DNA of 64,000 nucleotides from Variovorax paradoxus (GTDB lineage: Bacteria > Pseudomonadota > Gammaproteobacteria > Burkholderiales > Burkholderiaceae_C). Below, piece after piece: positions 26,431-34,033 of the stretch. The notes under the pieces were generated by a model, which ran no database searches, was not told where the DNA came from, and worked only from the letters and a program-made list of their open reading frames with translations. The DNA lies in assembly GCF_022009635.1 (NCBI RefSeq), contig NZ_CP091716.1, positions 5,043,501 through 5,107,500 on the forward strand, read 5' to 3'. Positions within the stretch are counted from its first letter, which is position 1. Each line of letters opens with the position of its first letter. The position numbers were made by a program, and so were the translations under genes.

Positions 26431-27255
26431 ATGCTCAGCAACATCATCAACCGCCGCTTCGCACTCACTACCGCCGCGCTGCTCACGGCCCTGGCCATCG
26501 CCGGCTGCGGCAAGCAGGAAGCAGCCGCGCCCGCCGCCTCCGCCAGCGCACCGCCTCCGCCGGCCGCCGCGCGCGTGCTCGTGGTCGGCACCGACGCCGC
26601 CTACACACCCTTCGAATCGCAGAACGACAAGGGCGACGTGGTGGGCTTCGACATCGACGTGGTGAAGGCGGTCGCGCAGAAGGCCGGGCTCGAGGTCAAG
26701 TTCGTCAACACGCCGTGGGAAGGCATCTTCAATTCGCTCGACCAGGGCGACCGCGACCTGCTGGTGTCGGCCATCACCATCACCGACGAGCGCCGCCAAA
26801 CCATGGACTTCTCGCAGCCGTACTTCGACGCCAAGCAACTGATCGCCGTCAAGAGCGATTCGCCGGTCGCCAAGTTCGAGGACATCAAGAACCTGAAGGT
26901 CGGCGTGCAGAACGGCACCACCGGCGACGAAGTCGTGGGCAAGCTGCTGGGCAAGTCGAGCACCGCCATCAAGCGCTTCGAGTCGACCCCGCTCGCACTC
27001 AAGGAGCTGGAAGCCGGCGGCGTGCAGGCCGTGGTGGCCGACAACGGCGTGATCGTGCACTACCTCGCGAACAACGCGGCAGGCGGCTTCAAGACGGTGA
27101 GCGACGCGAGCTTCCCGGTCGAGAAGTACGGCATTGCCGTGAAGAAGGGCAACGCCGAATTGCTCGCCAAGATCAACCAGGGCCTCGAAGCGATTCGCAC
27201 CGACGGCACCTACGCCAAGATCTACGCCTCGCACTTCGGCGCCGAGTCGAAGTAA
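26431..27255 (+). CDS. Lipoprotein solute-binding protein, polar amino acid type (SBP family 3)
   Basis: 274 residues with a lipoprotein signal peptide; lipobox AIAGC places the acylated Cys at about residue 24, followed by an Ala/Pro linker. The mature part has LVVGTDAAYTPFESQNDKGD, VVGFDIDVVKAVAQKAG, DLLVSAITITDERRQTMDFS and YGIAVKKGNAELLAKINQGL, typical of periplasmic amino-acid binding proteins. No permease or ATPase gene adjoins it; instead it lies between the ATP-grasp/alpha-E gene and a transglutaminase gene. It could deliver a substrate for, or sense a product of, that system (inference). AGGAG precedes the ATG. Confidence 0.9.
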   Translation: MLSNIINRRFALTTAALLTALAIAGCGKQEAAAPAASASAPPPPAAARVLVVGTDAAYTPFESQNDKGDVVGFDIDVVKAVAQKAGLEVKFVNTPWEGIFNSLDQGDRDLLVSAITITDERRQTMDFSQPYFDAKQLIAVKSDSPVAKFEDIKNLKVGVQNGTTGDEVVGKLLGKSSTAIKRFESTPLALKELEAGGVQAVVADNGVIVHYLANNAAGGFKTVSDASFPVEKYGIAVKKGNAELLAKINQGLEAIRTDGTYAKIYASHFGAESK

Positions 27256-27290
27256 GCGGGCAAGTAGCCAACGAGCCAGGGGCGAACGCC

Positions 27291-28247
27291 ATGCTGCTGC
27301 ACGTCACCCACGAAACCCGCTACGAATACGCACCGCCGGTAGAGACGGCACAGCACCTGGCCCACCTGAAGCCGCTGGCCACCGACTCGCAGCGCCTGGT
27401 GAGCCACAAGCTCTCCATCGACCCGCCGCCCGCGCAGCGCAGCGAGCAGGCCGACCTGTACGGCAACACGCGCGCCTTCTTCGCGCTCGAGGCCACGCAC
27501 GACAAGCTGGTCGTCACCGCCGAGAGCGTGGTCGAGACCTCGGTGCCCGTGCTGCCGCCGGCCGTGGCGCGCGAGCTTCCGTGGGAGTCGGTGCGCGAGC
27601 GCTTCCGCTTCCGCAAGGACGCCACCTTCGACGCCGCCTCGGAGTTCGTCTTTCCGTCGCCCTACGTGCCCCGGCACGACGACTTCACCGCCTACGCGCG
27701 CGCCAGTTTCGTACCCGGCCGTCCCGCCTTCGACGTGGCGATGGACCTCACCGAGCGCATGTACGAGGACTTCGCCTACGACGCCGACAGCACAGAGATC
27801 AATACGCCCGCCGTGGAAGCCCTCGCGCAGCGCAAGGGCGTGTGCCAGGACTTCGCCCACATCATGATCGCGTGCTTTCGCACCATGGGCCTGCCGGCGC
27901 GTTACGTGAGCGGCTACCTGCTCACGCAGCCGCCGCCCGGCCAGCCCCGGCTGGTGGGCGCCGACGCGTCGCACGCCTGGGTGTCGGTGTACCTGCCCGG
28001 CGAGGGCAACAGTGCCGGCGGCTGGGCCGACTTCGACCCCACCAACGGCCGCCAGCCCGGCGAGGACTACGTCACGCTGGCCATCGGCCGCGACTACTCC
28101 GACGTGTCGCCGATGCGCGGCGTACTCCATGGCGGCGCAAGGCACACGCTGAGGGTCGGCGTGACCGTGCAGCCGGTGGGGGAAGTGCTCGAGGCGGTTC
28201 CGCAAACACAGACACAATCGCAATCCCAAGACAAGGAGTCTCCATGA
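27291..28247 (+). CDS. Transglutaminase-like protein of the amidoligase locus
   Basis: 318 residues. N-terminal transglutaminase-associated domain (LLHVTHETRYEYAPPVETAQ), then the core with catalytic Cys in QRKGVCQDFAHIMIAC, His in GADASHAWVSVYLPG and Asp in WADFDPTNGRQPG. It ends in an alternating Thr/Ser-Gln tail (QTQTQSQSQ). No signal peptide. Such proteins accompany alpha-E and ATP-grasp genes and may hydrolyse or transfer the amide product. ATGA overlap with the ridA-like gene (28244-28247) indicates coupling. Confidence 0.9.
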   Translation: MLLHVTHETRYEYAPPVETAQHLAHLKPLATDSQRLVSHKLSIDPPPAQRSEQADLYGNTRAFFALEATHDKLVVTAESVVETSVPVLPPAVARELPWESVRERFRFRKDATFDAASEFVFPSPYVPRHDDFTAYARASFVPGRPAFDVAMDLTERMYEDFAYDADSTEINTPAVEALAQRKGVCQDFAHIMIACFRTMGLPARYVSGYLLTQPPPGQPRLVGADASHAWVSVYLPGEGNSAGGWADFDPTNGRQPGEDYVTLAIGRDYSDVSPMRGVLHGGARHTLRVGVTVQPVGEVLEAVPQTQTQSQSQDKESP

Positions 28248-28702
28248 GCGTTTACGACAAACTTTCCAGCCTCGGCATCACCCTGCCCCCGGTCGCCGCC
28301 CCCGCCGCCGCCTACGTGCCCTTCGTGCAGACCGGCAACCTCGTGTTCCTCTCGGGCCATATCGCCAAGAAGGACGGCAAGGTATGGGCCGGCCAACTGG
28401 GCGCCAACATCGGCACCGAAGAAGGCAAGCAGGCCGCACGCGCCATCGCCATCGACCTGCTGGGCACGCTGCACGCCGCCGTGGGCGACCTGAACAAGGT
28501 CAAGCGCATCGTCAAGGTCATGAGCCTCGTGAACTCGGTCGGCACCTTCACCGAACAGCATCTGGTGACCAACGGCGCGAGCGAATTCTTCGCCGAAGTC
28601 TTCGGCCCCGAAAAGGGCGCGCATGCCCGCAGCGCCTTCGGCGTGGCGCAGATCCCGATGGGCGCCTGCGTGGAAATCGAGCTGATCGCCGAGATCGGCT
28701 GA
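28244..28702 (+). CDS. RidA family protein
   Basis: 152 residues of the YjgF/YER057c/UK114 family: VFLSGHIAKKDGKVWAGQLG, LVNSVGTFTEQHLVTNGAS and HARSAFGVAQIPMGACVEIE with the substrate-binding Arg and Glu. RidA members hydrolyse reactive enamine/imine intermediates to keto acids and ammonia; this longer subgroup is not the canonical RidA. ATG overlaps the transglutaminase stop, so it is part of that operon and may clear a reactive nitrogen intermediate. Confidence 0.9.
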   Translation: MSVYDKLSSLGITLPPVAAPAAAYVPFVQTGNLVFLSGHIAKKDGKVWAGQLGANIGTEEGKQAARAIAIDLLGTLHAAVGDLNKVKRIVKVMSLVNSVGTFTEQHLVTNGASEFFAEVFGPEKGAHARSAFGVAQIPMGACVEIELIAEIG

Positions 28703-28720
28703 TCACGTTGTTTTAGTCCC

Positions 28721-28742
28721 GGCCCGGCGCCAGCGCCGGGCC
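28721..28742 (+). terminator. Strong GC hairpin after the ridA-like gene
   Basis: GGCCCGGCG (28721-28729), loop CCAG, CGCCGGGCC (28734-28742): a perfect 9-bp stem 18 bases after the stop codon. No T-run follows, so it may be a factor-assisted terminator or mRNA-stabilising structure. Confidence 0.5.
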
Positions 28743-28791
28743 ACACCCTATACCCAGAGCCGCCACAGCGGCCAGAAGAGGAGGCTTCGTC

Positions 28792-29466
28792 ATGGGAGTG
28801 GCGCAAGCAGGCATCGCATTCCGGCCCGCCCGAAAAATCGGGAACCTGAAGGCCTTCGTGGCTCAGGTCGTGGGCAATCCCGTCGAAGAGATACCGCACC
28901 CGGACATCGGCCAGTTCGACATCCGCAATGCGAGCGACATCATGGTCCAGAACTTCGACGGCGCGATCTTCATCTGCAACGGCGCCATCGCGTGGCCGCA
29001 CCTCGAAGACACGCGCAGCGACGTCGCCGCACTTCATGCGCGCCTTGGTGCACCCGAATCTTTCATGGTGTTCTGCCATTACGCCTCGGGCGGCAGCTTC
29101 GGCTATGCCTTCATCGACAACGGCATGCGCACACGTTCCAGACTGCAGACCATGGCGCAGCCGCGGCTGCCCCCGTTGATCGAGTACGGAACGCCAACGG
29201 CCATCGAGAGCCGCTGGCTCGACGCACCGTCGTACCTGGAAGACGACGACTGCCCACCCGAGGAACGCCAGCGCATCTTCTATCTCGAGAATCCTCCCGC
29301 CGATGTCTCCGAGTACGGGCTGACGCAGCAAATCCTTTTCGAGGCATTGGAACAACGCTTCGGCGTCTGCCCCTGGGCCACGAAAATCGAACCGATCTAT
29401 CGCTTCTACAAGGTACGCAAAAAGCGTTTCTGGTGGCAGCACCTGTTCGGCAAGCGCAAGCCGTGA
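28792..29466 (+). CDS. Hypothetical cytoplasmic protein
   Basis: 224 residues, ATG at 28792 preceded by GAGGAGG, a strong ribosome site. No signal peptide or membrane segment. Notable stretches are GQFDIRNASDIMVQNFDGAI, FMVFCHYASGGSFGYAFIDN and a basic C-terminus (YKVRKKRFWWQHLFGKRKP). I do not recognise the family. Its stop overlaps the GTG of the nucleotidyltransferase gene (GTGA), so the two are probably translated together. Confidence 0.75.
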   Translation: MGVAQAGIAFRPARKIGNLKAFVAQVVGNPVEEIPHPDIGQFDIRNASDIMVQNFDGAIFICNGAIAWPHLEDTRSDVAALHARLGAPESFMVFCHYASGGSFGYAFIDNGMRTRSRLQTMAQPRLPPLIEYGTPTAIESRWLDAPSYLEDDDCPPEERQRIFYLENPPADVSEYGLTQQILFEALEQRFGVCPWATKIEPIYRFYKVRKKRFWWQHLFGKRKP

Positions 29467-30038
29467 GCCCCGAAGCACTGATCGCCGAGGCGATGCGGGA
29501 CCCGGTCAATGCCGCACTGATGGCGCGCTTGCCGGCACTTGCGCTTCCCCAAGGCTTTCTCACCGCCGGCTGCCTCTTCCAGGCCGCATGGAACCACACG
29601 GCCGGCCGGCCGCCGGGCTGGGGCGTGAAGGACTACGACGTCTTCTACTTCGACGACAGCGACCTGTCGTGGGAAGCTGAAGACGCCGTCATCCGCCGCG
29701 TGAACGAAGCCGTCGCCGACCTGGGCGCGACCGTCGAGGTCAAGAACCAGGCGCGCGTGCACCTCTGGTACGAGCAGCGCTTCAAGGCGCACTACCCGCG
29801 CCTGCGGTCCGCGCGCGACGGCATCGACCGCTACCTCATCGCCTGCACCCGCGTGGGCATCGACCTGGCCGACGGCTCGCTCTACGCGCCTGACGGGCTC
29901 GGCGACTTGTCTGCCGGCATCCTGCGAATGAACCCGCTGCTGCCGATGCCGGAAATGTTCGCCGTGAAGGCGCGCGACTACCAGTCGCGCTGGCCCTGGC
30001 TTCGCATCGTCACTTGCGCTTCCAGCTCGACACCGTGA
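29463..30038 (+). CDS. Nucleotidyltransferase family protein (DUF925/NTP_transf_6-like)
   Basis: 191 residues from GTG at 29463, overlapping the upstream stop. It contains LTAGCLFQAAWNHTAGRPPG followed by WGVKDYDVFYFDDSDLSWEA, where the paired Asp residues resemble the metal-binding motif of DUF925-type minimal nucleotidyltransferases, and EVKNQARVHLWYEQRF. Substrate unknown. The last 29 bases overlap the 3' end of the convergent gene at 30010-31017. Confidence 0.8.
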   Translation: MSPEALIAEAMRDPVNAALMARLPALALPQGFLTAGCLFQAAWNHTAGRPPGWGVKDYDVFYFDDSDLSWEAEDAVIRRVNEAVADLGATVEVKNQARVHLWYEQRFKAHYPRLRSARDGIDRYLIACTRVGIDLADGSLYAPDGLGDLSAGILRMNPLLPMPEMFAVKARDYQSRWPWLRIVTCASSSTP

Positions 30039-31017
30039 TGAACACGCCGGTCTCCTTCGCATCGCGCAGCCGCACGGTGTAGCGGCCCGCACCGTCGGTG
30101 CCGCTGAACACGACCTCGCGCTCGCTGTCGCCGGCTTCCAGGCTCGCGCCCTTGGCCAGTTCACGATAAGTGGCGAGCAGGTCGTCGAATGCCGCGTAGC
30201 TGCGCAGCGTCACTTCGGCATCGGGCCAGCGGGCGCCCTTGAGCCGGGCGTTCTCGCGGTCGGTGTACATGGGCTTGCCGGCCAAGCCCTTGGGTATCAC
30301 GACCTTGCCGGCACTGGCGGTGCTGTTCACTTCCCCCGTCTGCACCAGCAGCGGCTTCAGCGAGGCCGGAAAGCCTGGCGGCAACTGCGCGTCGCGCCAG
30401 CCCGGCGCAGTCGGCTGACCCGCGACGTATTCGACGCTCGCGATCTTCTGCGCGGCCGCGGCTTCCGCCGGATCGTCGCTTTCCGCCATCAGCGCGTGAT
30501 ACGAGGGCAGCGTCCTGGCCCAGGCGATCAGCGGTTCGGCATCCGACGGCTTGGCGTCGGCGGGATGGAAGATCGTCAGCACGGCCTGCGGGTCGGGGTT
30601 GCACACCTTGGGCTTGTCGCGCTCGGTGGACGCGCGGCAGTGGCCATTGACCAGCCCCAGCGCCAGCAGGCTCCCGTCGCCGTCGAGCAGCAGCGCCGAG
30701 CGTTCCTCGCCGTGGCCTTCGCCGCTCACCGACGCGATCACCGTGCGCCCGTCGGGCCACACGGTGCGCGTGATGTCGAAGCGCGAGCGCATGCCGTCCA
30801 GTACCTGCGCGGCGATGAGCGTGTCGCCCTCGGTGTAGCTGCCGCGCGCATAGCCGACCATCGCAATCACGGCGCCGCGGATCTTCGGCTGCTCGCTGAG
30901 CTTCAGCCGGGGTGGAGGCAGCTCGGTCGTGACGGGCGCCGCATGCACCGGGGCGATGAGCGTGCAGGCAAGCAGCAGCAACGCCAGGGTGTTCTTCGTT
31001 GAATTCAGCACGCTCAT
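30010..31017 (-). CDS. Secreted hypothetical protein, paralogue-like pair member 2
   Basis: 335 residues, ATG at 31017 overlapping the upstream stop (ATGA). Sec signal peptide NTLALLLLACTLIAPVHA, cleavage about residue 27. The mature protein contains VIAMVGYARGSYTEGDTLIA, GEERSALLLDGDGSLLALGL and a C-terminal VTLRSYAAFDDLLATYRELA. No known domain recognised. It shares layout and several short motifs with the preceding gene (opening repeat of a GYARGSY/GLASGSY type, SAVLVDD/SALLLDG), which suggests an old tandem duplication. Likely periplasmic. Confidence 0.78.
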   Translation of the reverse strand: MSVLNSTKNTLALLLLACTLIAPVHAAPVTTELPPPRLKLSEQPKIRGAVIAMVGYARGSYTEGDTLIAAQVLDGMRSRFDITRTVWPDGRTVIASVSGEGHGEERSALLLDGDGSLLALGLVNGHCRASTERDKPKVCNPDPQAVLTIFHPADAKPSDAEPLIAWARTLPSYHALMAESDDPAEAAAAQKIASVEYVAGQPTAPGWRDAQLPPGFPASLKPLLVQTGEVNSTASAGKVVIPKGLAGKPMYTDRENARLKGARWPDAEVTLRSYAAFDDLLATYRELAKGASLEAGDSEREVVFSGTDGAGRYTVRLRDAKETGVFITVSSWKRK

Positions 31018-31922
31018 TCGGCGATCTCGATTTCGATGTTGGTGATGGCCGGCATGTCGCGCGGCACCTTGGCGTTGACGGAGAAGGCAATGCCCTTGAG
31101 GCTGCCGAGCACGTAACCCGAGCGCTCGTCCACTTCCGACTGCATGCCCTCGAGCGGCGGCGACAGCTTCTTGTAGAACGCGAGCACCTGCGCCACGCTG
31201 TCGACGGTCTGCAGGCGCAGCACGCGCTTGGCCTTTGCATCGCTCAGGGCGTCCTGCGCGGTGCGGTAGACCACCGCCCTGGGGTAGAGCGGCACGGCGG
31301 CCGAAAAGCCCTTCGGTCGCGCGACCGGCAGGGCCTTGGTGTGCGCGGCGTCCATGGTCGTGTATTCGGTCTTCTCGAACTTCTCTTCCTCGCCGGAGTC
31401 CAGGTCTTCCTTCGGCACCTTGCCGCTCCATTCGACCAGCGGCTGCGCCTGTGCGCGGTCGATGCCGGGGCGCAGGAAGATCGACAGCACCGCGTGCTGG
31501 TCATCGCGGCACCCCTTGGAAGCCGAGTTCACGCCGCATTCGCGGTGCGCCAGCGCGGCAGCCAGCACCTCGCCATTGCGGTCATCCACCAGCACGGCGG
31601 AACGCTCGCTGCCGCCGTTCGGCAGGCGGTACGACGACAACACGCGGCGGCCACCCGGCAGCGCCTGCTGCTGACGATGGCGCGGCGATGCCAGTCCGGC
31701 GATCAACTGTTCTGCCAGCAGGCCTTCGGGCCAGTAGTAGGAGCCCGATGCCAGCCCCGCGAAAGCCGTGATGGCGCGGTCGAGCGAAGGGGCCTGCGCG
31801 GCTTCCGATGCCTTCTCGGTATCGGGTACGAGCACGAGCTGAGGCGTGGATGCGGCGCAGACGGTGGCAGCGGACAGGGTAAGAAAAAAGGAGGAAAGCG
31901 CGAGTCGGAATCTGAAAGGCAT
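31014..31922 (-). CDS. Secreted hypothetical protein, paralogue-like pair member 1
   Basis: 302 residues from ATG at 31922. The longer frame to 32066 was rejected because this Met starts a clean signal peptide (MPFRFRLALSSFFLTLSAAT, cleavage about residue 23). Contains ITAFAGLASGSYYWPEGLLA, GGSERSAVLVDDRNGEVLAA and LRLQTVDSVAQVLAFYKKLS. Function unknown. Coupled to the next gene by ATGA. Divergent from the CbrC-like gene across 142 bases. Confidence 0.75.
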   Translation of the reverse strand: MPFRFRLALSSFFLTLSAATVCAASTPQLVLVPDTEKASEAAQAPSLDRAITAFAGLASGSYYWPEGLLAEQLIAGLASPRHRQQQALPGGRRVLSSYRLPNGGSERSAVLVDDRNGEVLAAALAHRECGVNSASKGCRDDQHAVLSIFLRPGIDRAQAQPLVEWSGKVPKEDLDSGEEEKFEKTEYTTMDAAHTKALPVARPKGFSAAVPLYPRAVVYRTAQDALSDAKAKRVLRLQTVDSVAQVLAFYKKLSPPLEGMQSEVDERSGYVLGSLKGIAFSVNAKVPRDMPAITNIEIEIAE

Positions 31923-32064
31923 CAAGGAAAGAAGAAAAGAAGGAGCGTTGCGCTCCGGGCGGGCTGCGTGCAGCCGCGAAGAGAAATGCCTCGACGATTC
32001 TAGAAGGCGCGCGAGTGGCCGCACGGTCTTCGGCATACTGCGACCTGGTCCTTCATTCTTCGCC

Positions 32065-33075
32065 ATGAATCGACAAGCCCTGCCCCCGCCCGCACCGGAC
32101 AGCGCACTGCGCGCCCTCGAAGAAAAACTTGGCGCCGCCCTGCCTCCGGTCCTGCGAAGCCGCTACGCCGCCTCCAACGGCGGCAGCTTCGGCGATCCCC
32201 GCAAACGCGATGCCGAGTGGCAGCTGCACCCGGTCTTCGACGCCAGCGACCGCAAGCAGATGAAGCGCACCGCCGAAGACGTTGTGCACTACACAAGGCT
32301 CGCACTTCAGAACGAACGCTTTCCACGCGACGGCATCAGCATTGCGCACGACTACTCGATGTACCGGCAGCTCTTCGTGCGCCGCGATCCCGCGAGCGGC
32401 ACCATCGCCGACGACATCCTGCTGTTCGACGCGCACACCGGCGAATGGTCCGCGCCCTATGCCACCGACCTGCAGGCGGCCATCGACCAGGCCCGCGTGC
32501 CGGAGGCCGTGCAGCCCGACCCCGCGCGTGCGCTACCCGTGTTCCGCTACTACGCCGACCCGTTCGAATCGGGCGTGATGCGCACGTCCGGCGAAACCTG
32601 CCAATGCTGCGGCCAGGCCACCGGCTACATCTACGGCGGCAGCTTCTACGCCGTGGCCGACGAATCGCATTTCTGCCCGTGGTGCATCGCCGATGGCTCG
32701 GCCGCGAAGAAGTTCGACGGCGAATTCAACGACGCCGCCGGCGTGGGCATGGACGAGGTCGATTTGCCCATGCGCATCGTCGAAGAAGTGTCGCAACGCA
32801 CGCCCAGCTTCTTCACCTGGCAACAGGAACGCTGGTGGGCGCACTGCAACGACGCGGGCCGCTTTCTCGGAGAGATCGAGCACGCCGACCGCGCGCTGCT
32901 CGCGTCGCAGCCGGCTGAAGACTTCGTGCGCGAGACCTGCGAAGCGGTGCACCTCGATGCCGGCGAAGGCTGGCAATGGCTGCTCGACACGCCCTCGCGC
33001 GATCGCAGCTTCGCGGTGTTCGTCTTCGGCTGCCTGCACTGCGGCAAGGTCGGCGGCTACGTCGACCACAGCTGA
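32065..33075 (+). CDS. SMI1-like / CbrC (UPF0167) two-domain protein
   Basis: 336 residues. The first 145 residues resemble a SMI1/KNR4 domain (RALEEKLGAALPPVLRSRYA, ASNGGSFGD, DDILLFDAHTGEW). From about residue 155 it matches CbrC: FRYYADPFESGVMRTSGETC, then CQCCGQATGYIYGGSFYAVA, HFCPWCIADGSAAKKFDGEF and CLHCGKVGGYVDHS, with three CxxC pairs likely to bind zinc. CbrC of E. coli affects colicin E2 tolerance through the CreBC regulon, and SMI1 domains are frequent in toxin-immunity settings. Role here is unknown. Confidence 0.82.
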   Translation: MNRQALPPPAPDSALRALEEKLGAALPPVLRSRYAASNGGSFGDPRKRDAEWQLHPVFDASDRKQMKRTAEDVVHYTRLALQNERFPRDGISIAHDYSMYRQLFVRRDPASGTIADDILLFDAHTGEWSAPYATDLQAAIDQARVPEAVQPDPARALPVFRYYADPFESGVMRTSGETCQCCGQATGYIYGGSFYAVADESHFCPWCIADGSAAKKFDGEFNDAAGVGMDEVDLPMRIVEEVSQRTPSFFTWQQERWWAHCNDAGRFLGEIEHADRALLASQPAEDFVRETCEAVHLDAGEGWQWLLDTPSRDRSFAVFVFGCLHCGKVGGYVDHS

Positions 33076-33094
33076 CGCAGCCTTCAGGGCGCGC

Positions 33095-34033
33095 TCAACG
33101 CCCCCAGCGCAGCACCATCGGATCGAGCCGCCGCGCGGTCTCGATCAGCTCGCGCCGCGTCTGCGGATGCATCGCCGGCCACGGATGGCGCGGCGCTTCG
33201 CAATCGATCACGCCGCCCTCCTTCATCAGCGCCTTCGCCGCGAGAAAGCCGGACTGCCGGTTCTCGTGGTTGATGAGCGGCAGCCAGCGCTGGTAGCGCG
33301 CGAACGCGCCTTCACGGTCGCCCTTGCGGTGCGCCTCGATGATGGGCCGCAGGCCGTCGGCATAGGCGCCGCCGGTCATGGCGCCGGTCGCGCCCGCATC
33401 GAGGTCGGCGAACAGCGTGATGCCCTCCTCGCCGTCCCACGGTCCTTCGATGGCGTCGCCGCCCTGCTCCATCAGCGCGCGCAGCTTGGCCGCGGCACCG
33501 GGCGTCTCGATCTTGAAGTAGGCCACCTGTTCGATCTCGCGCGCCATGCGCGCCAGCAGTTCGACCGGCAGCACCGTGCCGCTGGCCGGCGCGTCCTGGA
33601 TCATGATGGGAATGCCGATGGCATCGGACAGCCGCGCATAGAAGGCCTCGATCTGCGCTGGCGGCACCCGGAAGGTGGCGCCGTGATAAGGCGGCATCAC
33701 CATGACCATCGCCGCGCCCATGTCCTGCGCGCGCCGGCTGCGCGCCGCGCACACCTCGGTCGAGAAGTGCGTGGTCGTCACGATCACCGGCACGCGCCCC
33801 GCGACATGCTCGAGCACGGTGCGCGTGAGCACCTCGCGCTCGTCGTCCGCCAGCAGGAACTGCTCGGAGAAGTTCGCGAGGATGCACAGGCCGTCCACGC
33901 CGGAGTCGATCATGAAATCGATGCAGCGCTTCTGGCTCGCGAGGTCGAGCGCGCCCGTCTCGGTGAAGGTGGTGGGCGCCACCGGAAAGATGCCGCGATA
34001 GCGTGGCTCGCCGCGTGTGCTGGCCTGCGCCAT
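33095..34033 (-). CDS. Dihydrodipicolinate synthase/N-acetylneuraminate lyase family aldolase
   Basis: 312 residues, TIM barrel. GIFPVAPTTFTETGALDLAS opens the barrel; the Schiff-base Lys is in QVAYFKIETPGAAAK. GLCILANFSEQFLLADDE replaces the common G-T-T/S-G-E pyruvate-carboxylate motif, so the substrate may differ from DapA. ATG shares a base with the stop of the SDR gene (TGATG). Probably a class I aldolase or dehydratase acting on a keto acid in the cluster's pathway; the substrate is unknown. Confidence 0.85.
   Translation of the reverse strand: MAQASTRGEPRYRGIFPVAPTTFTETGALDLASQKRCIDFMIDSGVDGLCILANFSEQFLLADDEREVLTRTVLEHVAGRVPVIVTTTHFSTEVCAARSRRAQDMGAAMVMVMPPYHGATFRVPPAQIEAFYARLSDAIGIPIMIQDAPASGTVLPVELLARMAREIEQVAYFKIETPGAAAKLRALMEQGGDAIEGPWDGEEGITLFADLDAGATGAMTGGAYADGLRPIIEAHRKGDREGAFARYQRWLPLINHENRQSGFLAAKALMKEGGVIDCEAPRHPWPAMHPQTRRELIETARRLDPMVLRWGR

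Noticed and set aside
26431..27255. Binding protein as part of a local ABC importer
   Set aside because: No permease or ATPase gene lies beside it; the neighbours are amidoligase genes.
31923..32066. N-terminal extension of the secreted hypothetical protein to 32066
   Set aside because: The extension precedes and would disable a clean signal peptide that starts at 31922, and it overlaps the start of the divergent gene.
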